64,000 nucleotides of DNA. Source: Opisthorchis felineus. Taxonomy: Eukaryota > Platyhelminthes > Trematoda > Opisthorchiida > Opisthorchiidae. The stretch lies in assembly GCA_004794785.1 (NCBI GenBank), contig SJOL01009883.1, positions 596,778 through 660,777 of the forward strand, written 5' to 3'. Shown one piece after another: positions 10,811 to 25,800 of this stretch; the stretch's first letter is position 1; every line of letters begins with the position of its first letter. A program made the position numbers and the translations under genes. The notes beneath the pieces were generated by a model. The model saw only the letters and a list, made by a program, of their open reading frames with translations. It was not told the origin of the DNA and made no database searches.

Positions 10811-13125
10811 GACCTCGGTCACCGTAGGGGACATGAAAGACTGTGGGAGGTGACTGTGGCTAGAGTCAATTGTACCATTGTTGCCTCTCATAGTCGCTAG
10901 GGTCCGGTGGTGAGTGAGGCTAGTTTAGGAAAGCCAAGCTGACTTTGGTGGGGCGGTGTACTTCCTTTCCCCCGGTCAAACCCTTCTCTTGTGTGAGCCT
11001 GCTGTTTACTGCGTCTACCTCAGACTGGATATGCATTGTAACTCCTCACGAACCTTTTGCCCCTGGACATGTCGAACCAATTTGGTTGACCATCTTTTAC
11101 GCGCGCTTTTTGACATTCTGCGTTACCGCGTGTTGTGCGCAGGCGTGTCGCTAATTAAGATCGATTTGCCGTCTTCTCCGGGCTTTCTTTGGACTTGCAC
11201 TACTTCGTGCAACAATTTGGACGGAAACCCCTATAATTTGAGGTTTGTACCCCTTTTTGTTACGTATTTTATACATGTAGTACCGCATTTCATTGATGAA
11301 TCGCAAGAATCCACGATTTATGGCTTGTGATTTTGCGCGTCACTCATTTGGGCTTTCCCGAATACGTCAAAGTATTCTACAACTACTGAGGTTGCTGAAG
11401 ACTCTTCGACAGCCGACGACCTCCCTCGCTCTTCTTTGATCTCGTCGGGTAGATGCAGTTCTCCAGTTTCCAGTATTCTTATATTCTACTTTAACCCAAA
11501 TCCAATGCGAATCGCCGAATGCATTCAATTGCACACCAGTTTGTCTTTAACGGGCAACTAAAGTGAATCCAGCTGAATCTATCGTTTATGGTGTACTTCA
11601 ACTGAATTTGCTGCGTAAGACCGCCTTATGTTTCACTCGGTACAATATTTAAGATATTGCAGTACATTGCTCACACAGAACATAGTATTTTCAACGCGTC
11701 AGCGACCGACCCTCACTTTATTTTAGACCATTTCCAACGGGGACAAAATGGCATTGAAATGTTTCCTGATGCAGGCGAAACTTGGTGCCAAACTGTATAA
11801 CTGGCAGGCAGGCACTGAAACTGAGGCCACTTAGGCTCTGGACACAAATACATATGGAACAAGGAGCACCGATTGGTCTATTTGTCCGACTATATAGTGG
11901 ATCGACTAACATCCCCTGCTGTTACCACAAACAATCCACCTTTGTACTAAGTAAACTCAAAGAGCAAGCACCTTCTCGGCAAGCGAAGTAGCCATGGGTG
12001 AACATCGATGTATTGGTCCAACCAGCTAAATAACTTCGGGATTATTTCGCGGTACCAAAAACGACTTTTCACACAGTTCTGGTGGAGACACTTTGGTGTA
12101 GAACCGGATAACTGGTTGGGCTTGTGCTACAAACACAAGTCAACATTAACAACGGCAATCGCAAGTTCAGAATGCTTTCATTGTCACATGAACTGAAACA
12201 CTGAGCATTTATATCTTTCTATTCAAATAAGATGCCAAATTCGCTAGTTCCGAAAGGCCAAAGAAAACTAACGAAAAACTGACTAGTAAAGCCGAAAGAC
12301 TAGATAGTAACGGCCAGACCCTTCAACCAGTATGTTTAGTTTGGTTACAAAGACAGTGGCGTAGATAGTTTTGCAAAAAGCTTTGGTGAAATACCGGTGG
12401 AATTCTTCCCAGAAAACCTCATTCACATGTTGGCGATCTGGTCGCGTGATGCATTTATATTCGCTTTGATTAGAAGTAACAAATGTCCGTCATCAGTGAG
12501 TTGAAGAATAAATGAACTGAAATACCTTCCAGATGGTTCAAAATTTTTCACTCACAGTACGGCTGGTGTAGATCGGACACGCATCCGCTGCGATAGCCTT
12601 TGACATATAAGCATGGTTTGAAACTGAAAACTATGGCCCAGCAAATGTCCGCAGTCATTCAAAAGCACGTCTCGGTGACCAAGTCCCATTGCGAATTTCC
12701 CATTTGTTGGAACAAGACGTGTTCAAAATTTCTCTAGGGAGGCAGTAGGTTGTATTGATGTCAACCTTATACTAGGAACTAGGATGTCTACGTACTCAGA
12801 GAGGCTATATTCACTTGTCGAAAATTTTTAAAAGGCGTTGTTTGTATGAAAGACCATGAGAAACTTCTCATTACTCAGCGACCTCAAAATTGCTTCGGAG
12901 GCCTCGGTAGTCTTCGGCAAGTGAGCTTCAGCATCAACGTCTTTGACTGGTCGCTTTAAATGTGGCTTAATATGAGGACCTTGGTGTGAAACCAAATGTT
13001 TCGGATAGTCAGACAGAATTTTGAACAACGGGTTTTGTTTTTGCTTGTGAAGTAAAGTATCATAAAGTACACCTTTTAGTGGTGAAAATCATGTGTACGC
13101 AATTTTTATTACAGACAGCCGTTAG
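10811..13125. other. Unassigned sequence; possible 3' LTR of the BEL element at its start
   Basis: Sequence just after the pol stop may include non-coding element DNA and a 3' LTR, but I found no partner repeat to define it. Open frames at 10945-11330 overlap one another and show no domain. About 90 bases near 11530-11620 resemble parts of 28790-29050 (see findings). The remainder is unassigned. Confidence 0.35.
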
Positions 13126-13215
13126 CTAAAGTGACGGCACTCATGCAGGGATTCAAAACCAGGTCGTCAAGACAGAGATCAGAAGTGCTAAACACTGAGC
13201 CCTCCTATTCTTTGT
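13126..13215 (-). repeat. tRNA-derived SINE-like unit
   Basis: On the minus strand, 13185-13202 reads GGCTCAGTGTTTAGCAC, close to a pol III A box, and 13148-13160 reads GGTTTTGAATCCC, close to a B box. The gap of about 25 bases fits a tRNA-derived promoter. There is no convincing acceptor stem, and the B box has drifted, so a decayed SINE head is the most likely reading. Confidence 0.5.
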
Positions 13216-13219
13216 TGAA

Positions 13220-16200
13220 CAAATATGTGCAATGTGCACAGACTAACCCTGTTTGCACACCAACTCCGCGCCAAGTAAGAGACTAAATGACGGTCCGAGT
13301 GCTCCGTCTTTCAAAAAATGGCTGTTTCCATGCTGTTTCAATTTTTGTGCCAACGAATTAGGCACACTTCTGGCATATAGGAAGGCTGGCAGTCTTACCA
13401 CAACTAGAGATCCATGAGGGAAACTGAATGGGACGTCTGCCCTTGGTTACGCGCTCCGGTAGAACATATAAGGAGAGACTCCAGATTATGCGCAATAATG
13501 GGTTCGGATTTTTTTGTTTGGAAATTGTATTCAGCCTAAGAATCTCTGTTATTACTCAATCTGTAGTGTTTGAAGTTGCAGTATCCAGTGCTGAGTAACG
13601 AAAACTTACTCAAAAACAGAGACGGTTATGAATTTTTTTTATTTAACTCCAGCGCAACCAGTGTGTGAGGATGAAGTCACACAAAAAAGATGTACACATC
13701 ATAGGTCGCACACGTACATATATATATCCAAACATCATAGTGATATAGACCAGTGGTAGTAGAAAAGCTCATGATAAGAACACGCGGAAACAACTCATAC
13801 TTCCTGAAAACCCCAAAACACTGCTTATGTCAGCCACACTTTTGGAAAACCCAAAAGGATGATGTCAAACAAATCAATAAAACAATATGCAGCAACGTCC
13901 CTTGACCTGAATTTGTCAAATAAACACTGCAGATATAGACAATTTTGTTCAGCCCAACTGTTTAACGGCTTCTCAAATATATGCCGCTCCCAAATGAGCT
14001 CTGTTTTCTCCTAGTTTTGTTTTTGTCTTCTGTTACGTGTTTAAAAAGAACACTAAAACGAGTGCATTATTCACATTTTACCTGGTCCCCCACCCCAGCT
14101 TAGATCCATTCCTTTCCACATCAAATTATCTCACCACAAAGATCTTGATCCAAAATGGGTCAAGGTTGCTCGACATTGTTCAGCATTATCAATAGCAATC
14201 AACTTAGACGACAAAAAATCACCCATATTGCCCCCTAAACTCTCTTATACATAGTCAGAGAGAATGTACAATGGAGTTATCGTTGCAGGTCACCACGAGT
14301 CCGAAGAGCTAATCAATAACCTATTGAAAGGTTGATGCACAAAGTCGCGAATTCACCGCGCATTCCACCCACATTAGTGCTTTTGAGTAGCAGCAAAATC
14401 GACTGACCTCCTGGTGCACAAACTTCTTTTAATATTCTCCTTGGGCAGTCTACGTACATTCTGCCGTCAATTGCCACAACACAACCCTCACCTTATGTCA
14501 CCTATGGGATTCAATAACCTTCTCCTATTGAATACACCATTGATCATCATTAAATTCTTTCCGGACCATCGCTCTACAAATACCATATGGTATGTCAGCT
14601 TGTAGTTACAGGGCAACGGTCTCGTAACAAAGTGGGGTACTAAATATTCTGAGGCAATACGAAAGAACTTCCTGAAGGATGTGTAATAAAATACTTCATT
14701 CCTAGAGAATATCGTCAAACACTTAGAAAGTTTCCTCCGTGAATTATTGCGTTGATACATATTTTCACATTTTAACCAGAGATTTATCTTCATGCCCCAA
14801 AACTAAGGCGATGGCTGTACTTTTTCCGTGGTGCCTGGTGTCACACCTGCACTGCTTTGTCATTTGATACCAGAAAAGTTTCTTTTAACATGACTGACAA
14901 CTTACAGTGGGCTCTCTGGGTAGAGCTTCCACAAAACTTTCGTTTGGTTGCGGTTTACGTATCGTTTTCAAGGAGCTACCAGGATGCCAGTTTAATAGCT
15001 ATTTTTCTCCCAACTTTTGTTGACCTAAACATGTAATGAGGAAGACTACAGAAGGTTCCTTAATCTGTACTCTCAGACGTGGCACTAATTGTTCAAGTTC
15101 GTTCCTTACATTTCTGTCATGTTAAACTTCGAAACCCAAAGTTCTACCCTTACTTCATCCAGTTATGTGTGCTTATCTGTTTGACGCCTTTAAGTTTCAT
15201 CTAGTACCACAGACAACATTTTCATCCTAGTGACCTCTACAGGCTAAGCCTCAAATCCTTCCTTCTTTCAGGAGTTTGCGATTAAGTAAAGGGCCAACAA
15301 GGAATGGCACACAAATTAGTTGGTATTTATCCAGACAATCAGCACCCTCTACGACATTTAACTGCTCCATTGTTTGTGTCCTTTGCAGTTATGTAGCCAC
15401 ACACAATGCTATGAACACCATATCAGTTCAGAGAGTTCTGCGCTGGTATCGTTAGCATTACTGGGACCACATGTTCCACGCGGGATATTTATTACTTTAA
15501 TTTCGACAACCCGCACTTAATTTTCATTAGTAACCTAACAAAGTTAATTTTTACAGCAACTCAAATAAATTCAGGACAGAAAGTGTGCACTTAAAAGTGT
15601 GAAGGTTTTATTGTCGGAACTGTTCCCAACGTACAGAATTGGTCTTTGCATCTGCAGTGGGAAGTCCGATAAGATTGAGTTCGTCAAAGAATGTACGGGG
15701 AATTCTGGCACAGATGCCCAATACCTCTTATTTGAACGCCACGAACCAGGATGCAGCCTCAACTTTCAATGCGGCCGACCTCAATGCAGACATTCCCTTC
15801 TTCGTCAGAAGACAAAAGTCCCTAGTTGCGTAATCAGTACATAAATAATTCGGATGAGGCCACGTCATATAAAATATTGCGTCCGAGGGTTAGTGAATCG
15901 CTCATATTTGGCCCAGCCGAACCTCGGGTAAAAAACATCGTCTTATTATCTTTTTCAGCAGCTCAATTGAAAGTCATGGAGGAAGTGAAAATATCTTACG
16001 TTTTCCCTACACTTTGCATACTAGGTAAATCTTGGTCCACATAGGTGAGTATATCGTCAAATTTGCTCCTGCGGACTTCGTCCTAGAATTTATCAGTGTA
16101 CACGTAAACGAACACTACATATGCTTTATTCCGCTAAGTGCTGTCCCTACTACTAAGATTTTCCGCCCAATTTGCTGTCCTTGCTTCCAAGACGGCAGCC

Positions 16201-16884
16201 TTCATCAACCCTCCTTTAAATGCGATTTTGAGGGGCGCAGTATCCAAGAATTTGGTCTAACTAGGCCATTTAGGCTAAATAACGACTGACTGTTTGCTGT
16301 GCTTGGGCTTTCTTTTTCCGTAGTGCCCATTTAGAAACAACGTTTATCTATTTTTCCGCCACCTCCAATACTTAGCTTAGAATTTCCAAATGAGTTTGGA
16401 TGGCGTCTTAATGTTACTGTTGTTCCCCGAAAGCGTCACATAAAAATGTACTTATGCAGTTCTTGCTACAGTTACCCAGGAATCAGTATATTCCTCAACT
16501 TAACTAGATCTTCGTACATGTAAAAAAACTTCGAAAAGGCCCAAAAATTCCACAGTTTCCGTTAGAAAACTCTACCAATTCGTTCGTCCTCACTGTGTGT
16601 AAGCATATGGGTTTCCTAACACTGCATTAATGCATTGACATAGATTCAGTCCGGTTGAGTAAGGCTTGCGACGATTTTCACAGACCATTCCCACATCAAC
16701 TGTGGCCGTTTGCACATCATATAATCTTCGCGTGAATCTCTATCTCACACTCATCAACTAGATCTCTCAGCACCGAAATCTAGCAGACAAACTACAAATG
16801 CATTCACTTTGAGGTTTACACCATAAAATTAAGCCAACCAGACTCCGGCCTAATACATTAAGCAACCTGAGAAAATTAAATAAA
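13220..16884. other. Unassigned intergenic sequence
   Basis: Open frames here (for example 14488-14793 minus and 15599-15844 plus) overlap on both strands and show no domains. A short TATATATA tract lies near 13720. I recognise nothing else. Confidence 0.4.
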
Positions 16885-16929
16885 ATGGCGCAATTTACTC
16901 CCGTCCAACCATATATTTATTTATCTATC

Positions 16930-20482
<3,553 letters not shown>

Positions 20483-20495
20483 GGTGAAACCAAGT
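20483..20495 (+). repeat. Left 13-bp direct repeat (target-site duplication)
   Basis: GGTGAAACCAAGT is identical to 22848-22860 on the same strand and brackets the whole PLE. One base at the right copy overlaps the end of the inverted arm. Confidence 0.75.
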
Positions 20496-20532
20496 GGCAA
20501 TGTTTTGGAATATAGGTAGCTCGAGTGCGCTG

Positions 20533-20697
20533 CTTGGTTGTTGGTCTGTTCGCCGAGCTTGGCAGTTGGATTGCAAACGTTTCATCACCAATCGAGATGA
20601 CATCGTCAGTGCGGGTTTGAGTGGGTGAATTCCTGCTCTTCTGCCTGTGCTTATATGGCTTCTAAACAGCATCTGGTAGCTCTGAAGGCGGTCTTCG
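20533..20697 (-). repeat. 5' inverted copy of the PLE 3' terminal region
   Basis: The reverse complement of this stretch matches 22684-22848 base for base except for about three substitutions in the GTGGGT...CTCTTC segment. It joins PLE coding sequence abruptly at about 20698, and the N-terminal coding part known from the 6.0-kb fragment is missing there. The 37 bases between the flanking repeat and this arm (20496-20532) probably represent additional terminal sequence absent from the 3' copy. Confidence 0.9.
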
Positions 20698-21100
20698 GTC
20701 TATGCTCAACACAGCTCGTCGATGGGAGACTTTTGCATATCGATTGGCTTCCACCCGACAGCAACTTCGCTTCCTCCACGAATGCCTGCGACAAAACGCA
20801 TTATCACGTAGTGTATCGTACCGACCACCACTGAACCATCCTGAGGCGTGGGAGCTCGCTAGACAGAACGGTAGGCGTATGATCAGACTGATGATTACGG
20901 ATGCTCACAACCGACCAAGAAAATATGAGAGAGTCCTCAACGAACAAAGAGAAACATGCCTGAGAACAGTGGGACCCGAAGTTATAGAACAACTCAGTGA
21001 AGCCATCGATCGTATGAGTACGACGTACTGTTGAGAAGAAACTAGCCACACTTGAGCCGTCTGCAGAACGACCAAACCGCAAAACTTACGAACAAGATAA
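20698..21100 (+). pseudogene. PLE ORF, N-terminal region (frameshifted)
   Basis: The open frame 20702-21034 includes RRWETFAY, RQQLRFLHECLRQ and EAWELARQNGRRMIRL, the helical region that precedes the PLE reverse transcriptase. It stops at a TGA (21032-21034), but homology continues one frame over as VEKKLATLEPSAERPNRK up to about 21098. It then shifts again into the RT frame around GATAAATAAAACC. Two single-base indels explain the pattern. The start is not native, since the upstream coding sequence is replaced by the inverted arm. Confidence 0.75.
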
Positions 21101-22008
21101 ATAAAACCCTGAAGAAACTCAAGGATCTTCACAAAATTTCGGAGGAAGAGTACTGGAAAATGAAGGCTCGCGACTCAGAAGTTGTCCGATTCTACGGACT
21201 TCCAAAGGTTCACAAAGAAACGGTACCATTACGCCCAATTGTCTCACTACCAGGAACACCCACATACAACATTTCAAGAGAATTATGGAAGCGGCTGAAA
21301 TATCTCACCAGTGGGTCCCAATATTCAATCAACAATGCAGGACAATTTCTGGAGAGACTTAAACACGTGAAAGTTGAAGAAGACGAAATAATGGTGTCCT
21401 TCGATGTAACCTCGCTGTTCACATCGGTTGATTTAAATGCAGCGAGGACGACGGTTGCTGAACTCCTGGACAACCGCGGAAACATCAACGGAACGCTCGG
21501 GAGAGAAGAAACATATGAACTACTAGATCTGTGCTTGACAACCTACTCTGAGTTCAATGGAGAATATTACGAACAAATCAGAGGAGCGCCAATGGGGTCA
21601 CCAATCTCTGGGCTTATCGCGGAAATTACAATGCAGAAACTGGAGCGGATCGTGTTACCAGATATCAAACCGAAAATATGGGTACGATATGTGGACGACA
21701 CGTTTGCTATTATAAAGAAAAATGAACTGTCACGAGCGAATGAACTGCTGAACAACGTGTTTCCCGACATCCACTTCACAATGGAAACGGAGGAGAACAA
21801 CAAATTGGCGTTCCTAGATGTGCTCGTCACAAGGGAAACAAACGGCCAACTACAAACTGAAGTATACAGGAAAGAAACACATACAGATCAGATCCTCAAC
21901 TACTACAGCAGCCATCCGAACTGCCACAAACGGAGCTGTGTTTGAACCCTATTCAAGCGCATCGAGACGCATTGCAACACAACAGAGATGAAGAAAAAAG
22001 AAGAGTGA
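21101..22008 (+). pseudogene. PLE reverse transcriptase
   Basis: The main open frame runs 21052-21945 with no internal stop. RT motifs in order are FYGLPKVHKE with LRPIVSLPGTP (fingers), EIMVSFDVTSLFTSV (motif A with catalytic Asp), QIRGAPMGSPISGLIAE (motif B) and IWVRYVDDTFAII (motif C, YVDD intact). They are followed by NKLAFLDVLVTR. These are hallmarks of the Penelope RT, which copies the element RNA and is related to telomerase RT. The frame ends at TGA 21943-21945 within KRSCV, and a second in-frame TGA lies at 22006-22008. The same frame then continues into the endonuclease. The motifs suggest the ancestral enzyme was intact until recently. Confidence 0.9.
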
Positions 22009-22719
22009 AGACTCTACGAGACATTCCGAAATAACGGCTACCCGAGGAATTGCATATGGAGGTGCTTACGAGACCAACACCAAGCTGATTTGTCAACACA
22101 ACCAGAACAGAGAAAGATTACGCTGCCGTACATCAGAAACGTCGCGGAGATGACTGCACGACATTTGCGGCAACATGGAATTACAGTCAAGCCTGCAAAC
22201 ACATTGAGAAGAACTCTCTCGAAACCGAAAGGGAGGTTGGATGCAGTGAAAAAGACGAACGTGATCTACAAAATTAATTGTAACGACTGCGACAAACACT
22301 ATGTTGGCCAACCTGGAAGAAAACTCGCTACCAGAATACACGAGCACAAGCTTGCCAGCAGAAGACATGACCCAATGTCACTTGTCTCAATCCACGAGGA
22401 CAGAGAAGGACACAAGTTCAACTGGGACAATGCTCAAATACTTGCTCACGCAAGAACAAAACGGGAACGAGAGTTTGCCGAGGCGTGGTACTCCACAAGA
22501 AAGTCGATCAATAAACACATCGACATTGACCCAGTCTATCAGCCGTTACGAGCAAAAGAACTACACAGTCAGGGGACTCTGAGCCACATAGGACAGAACT
22601 GTCGAGTTGAATGCGCCCAACGAACCAACCAGACACAAGAGATGAAGATCAATCCAGATTCACAGGGGACCAATCAAACTACGCGAAGACCGCCTTCAGA
22701 GCTACCAGATGCTGTTTAG
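22009..22719 (+). pseudogene. PLE GIY-YIG endonuclease domain
   Basis: This is in frame with the RT, with an open stretch from 22090 to the stop at 22717-22719 (209 codons). The GIY-YIG-like core reads NVIYKINCNDCDKHYVGQPGR, with the two aromatic motifs IYK and YVG flanking a CxxC pair that is typical of PLE endonucleases. RIHEHKLASRRHD supplies the conserved Arg and His region, and FAEAWYSTRKSINKHID supplies the Glu-containing helix. The domain nicks target DNA for target-primed integration. A Pro replaces a usually polar residue after YVGQ, which may or may not matter. The C-terminal tail runs directly into the 3' arm. Confidence 0.9.
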
Positions 22720-22848
22720 AAGCCATATAAGCACAGGCAGAAGAGGAGGAAATTACCCACTCAAACCCGCACTGACGATGTCATCTCGATTGGTGATGAA
22801 ACGTTTGCAATCCAACTGCCAAGCTCGGCGAACAGACCAACAACCAAG
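22684..22848 (+). repeat. 3' terminal arm of the PLE
   Basis: This is the partner of the inverted copy at 20533-20697. It begins inside the last codons of the endonuclease frame and ends at the right direct repeat. It contains the hammerhead-like motif described separately. Confidence 0.9.
22769..22808 (+). ncRNA. Candidate hammerhead ribozyme in the PLE terminal arm
   Basis: Core block CTGACGA (22772-22778) fits the hammerhead CUGANGA box. A hairpin GTCATC/GGTGAT (22780-22785 with 22792-22797, including two G-U pairs) fits helix II. GAAA follows at 22798-22801 and runs into the palindrome ACGT (22801-22804). That gives a loopless 2-bp helix III, which would work only in dimeric form. Helix I could start with GCA (22769-22771) pairing TGC (22806-22808), with predicted cleavage after U22805. 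Hammerheads of this minimal type are known in Penelope-like elements. One extra T (22779) between the CUGANGA box and helix II departs from consensus and may weaken or abolish activity. The same motif is present on the minus strand of the 5' arm. Confidence 0.5.
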
Positions 22849-22860
22849 GTGAAACCAAGT
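22848..22860 (+). repeat. Right 13-bp direct repeat (target-site duplication)
   Basis: GGTGAAACCAAGT, identical to 20483-20495. Confidence 0.75.
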
Positions 22861-25800
22861 CTCCATCTCACTAAAACCAATACCAATGTTTGCCTGTATT
22901 TGACGAAAGAAGTTCCGTTCTATAGACTGGGCGGAATTTTATTCGAGGATTTTTGGCCGCTGGATTTTACATTTAAATAAATCAAGCAACTGAAACACAC
23001 TCGTTTTACCATGAGTTCGTCTCTTATCAATCTGAAATGAACAGCTCTTCTCAAATTAAAGCAAGTGCACAACGGCTGTGGCCAATCATGACCAAAATGT
23101 TTTGGCGCATCCAAAAAAAATTCAAAGAACACTACAAGTAGGGCGTATTCTCAAGGAACAACCTAGGCAAGCAAAATAAATTGACAATGGCAACACTTCT
23201 TCATACAGGAAGTTTAATACATAAACTTTGCCAGCAGCCAGTTCTTAGTAATGAAGAAGATTTGCAATATCGCGGTTCATCACCTGATCTAACTTTTATG
23301 GCTAACGGTTTTTGTCTACTGAGCGGCCGTCCGCAACCCAAATACTCTGTTCAGTTGGTCAATATGCGTATTCGTACCAGCGCATTTCATCACCAATAGC
23401 CAGTTTACAAAAGTAGAGCATTTGTGATGAAAAATCAAGTGATTAAAATATCAAGACCTGGAAAAGCCTAGTTATCCTGTAAGATGTTGTCATGATTTTT
23501 GTCTGCTTATTATTACAATTACCCTAAATACTCGCACTGAACCTTTGTATGTACATTTCAGCTCATCCACGCTTGTTTTTAGACGAATAAAGCTTTGTTT
23601 AGCTTTAATAACTCGGACTCACTTCTAACTCTTTCTAGGACACATTCTAAATGTCTCGGATATGTCATTTTAAAAAACACTTCCTGCAGCATGAACACTC
23701 TGGACCAAAACCAATTAAGCGAATGCAGCGATTCGCTGTACAAAACTATTGTACCAAAAATACATTTTCCTGGGTAACCGTAATTTTTGTCCGCCCCATC
23801 GTTCTAGATTCCAAAGCACAGAATTTGATCAAACAAATTTGTGCGCACTTCATTGAATTTCAAAAAAAGTGCGTTTTCAATAATCAGTTAGATGTCAAAG
23901 AGACGGGGGTTTGTATAGTTTTGAAAAGGTACGACACTCGTTCGGCAACAGAGGGGAGCAGTTAAGAGTCCCTTCAAAGGACATATCGTCTGCATTATGG
24001 ACACTTAAGTTCCTATTCAACAGCAATAAGTTTGCCTTATAATGTTTGCTTATAATGTTGCTTTTGCTTCCTCAGAAAAATACATCGAAATAGACCAGAA
24101 TTTGTGCACAAGGGTCCCCCAAACAAGCAAGAAACTATTCATAAAACCACCGTTTGAACACATGCGATGGCGTTTAAATAGTCCCAAGTTTACGTTTAAA
24201 CTATATAATGCAACTAAAGAGATAAAAATGTGAAGAGAGAATAGCGTTATCATAGGAATTTTTCACTGTTACTCAGTCAAACGTCTGCATCGTTCAGTTT
24301 ATTCTGAGAATCATCAGTTCTAAATGCTAATGCGCGCACATGAGATGCCGCGAAGTCCTTAAATGGACCATCAAGTAAAATGAATTCAAAGAGTTGGTGG
24401 AGTAATTTTCGCACCACTAGTTGTCATTTAGTATATGAACTCAAACCTCAAACTGGATCTCTTCTATTTCCCAATGGGACTTGACCCAAGTAAATGTCTC
24501 GCATTGCCTCACTCAGTTACATAATTCACCGAGGTATCTAGAATTAGCTTGTTTGGATTTCTTAATGTGGCTTCACAAGATATCTGATGAAAAGCAGAGC
24601 TAAATATGCCCGATGTCTATAAGCACACAACTCAGTCTACATGGTCACCATTTTTCCAGCTAATAAACTGGCCTTAGAAAGAAGGTTAAGATCTATTACC
24701 AGGCTTTTCAGTACCAACAACTTTTCCACGCACGAAGGGCTTTGTCACCTTTGGTCAGCACGGATGCTTGGAGATGCAAGTAGGCATACGATGTGAGTTG
24801 TGTGGCTTATATACGTGTGTTGGTACTCTACCGCAGTGCTTTGGCAAATTTTTGTTCACCTTAAGGCAAAGCACATGTGTCAGTCCTCTTTGGACTGTTC
24901 AAGGTTAACTCTTCTACGGTACGCACTCATGTAACTGAAAATGGTCGCTGAGGGGGATTGGATATTTCAGTGGATTTGGGACCCTTATGTTAACCCAAGC
25001 ATAAAAATTGAGCTGTTCAATAGTTATGTTGGAACAATTGCGAGCGGCAAATTAAAGTGACTATTTTTCTGACAAACAAGTGGATACTGATTACGTGAGG
25101 GTCGCAGTAGGAGATCGACGAGGTCTGCTCGAAGCAACCTCAATAAAGGGTTGTTTCTTTCTAGGCAAAATTACTTTTTTCACGTATATAAGTTACACTA
25201 AAAAACGCCACAACCGTCCATTATTGTTAGTTTGTTCAGGAACTGCCTTCAGAGGAACCGGTACAACTTGGGGCCCCTCTTAGTGAAAATAATGGTAGGT
25301 GCAAAATGTTTAGTTGAATAAGACAGTTTTAAGTTTTAAGCAAGCCTAGTGGCAGTTTTTAAGAAAAAACTAAAGGGATTATTGTCCATTGACCTTTTTA
25401 CCAAGCTGTCAAGTTACTTTTGGCAAATATTGAAATCTCTGTCCCTCTGAGAATTGTGAGGATATGGGGAAACTTATGCATGCCTCAAGAAACGATCTCT
25501 GTTACATTCAAAATGCGTGTTTCCACTCCTATCCCCACGCGCTCAAGTTTCAACTGCATGTTCCTAAGTGATGACCACAATCTAGGCGTGGACTAAGAGT
25601 CTATGGCTCCATACAGGACTCACGCTGCAGCGGTTGGTTTGGTAAGCACATGATAAACCATGAAAATCGATGAAAGGTTGAAATAAAATCTTGACCATTT
25701 GCGAATCTTTGTGCTGCATTCAAATGAAAAGATCAGGGCAATCCACCACTGAAAAGCTAACAGTTATAGTGTTTGAACCAAATTAAGCCTTATTTAAGCG

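Larger units (their letters stand above)
20483..22860 (+). mobile_element. Penelope-like retroelement with inverted arms and a 13-bp flanking repeat
   Basis: The element holds RT and GIY-YIG endonuclease sequence in the plus orientation, the defining pair of Penelope-like elements. It is bounded by exact direct repeats GGTGAAACCAAGT at 20483-20495 and 22848-22860, a probable target-site duplication. The 3' terminal 165 bases (22684-22848) recur in inverted orientation at the 5' end (20533-20697) with only about three mismatches. Inserted PLEs are known for such partial inverted or tandem copies and pseudo-LTRs. The coding region changes frame twice and has two in-frame stops, so this copy is not autonomous, although its arms indicate a fairly young insertion. 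Confidence 0.88.

Noticed and set aside
21210..21830. Minus-strand frames opposite the PLE RT
   Set aside because: They are antisense shadows of the RT frame with no motifs of their own.
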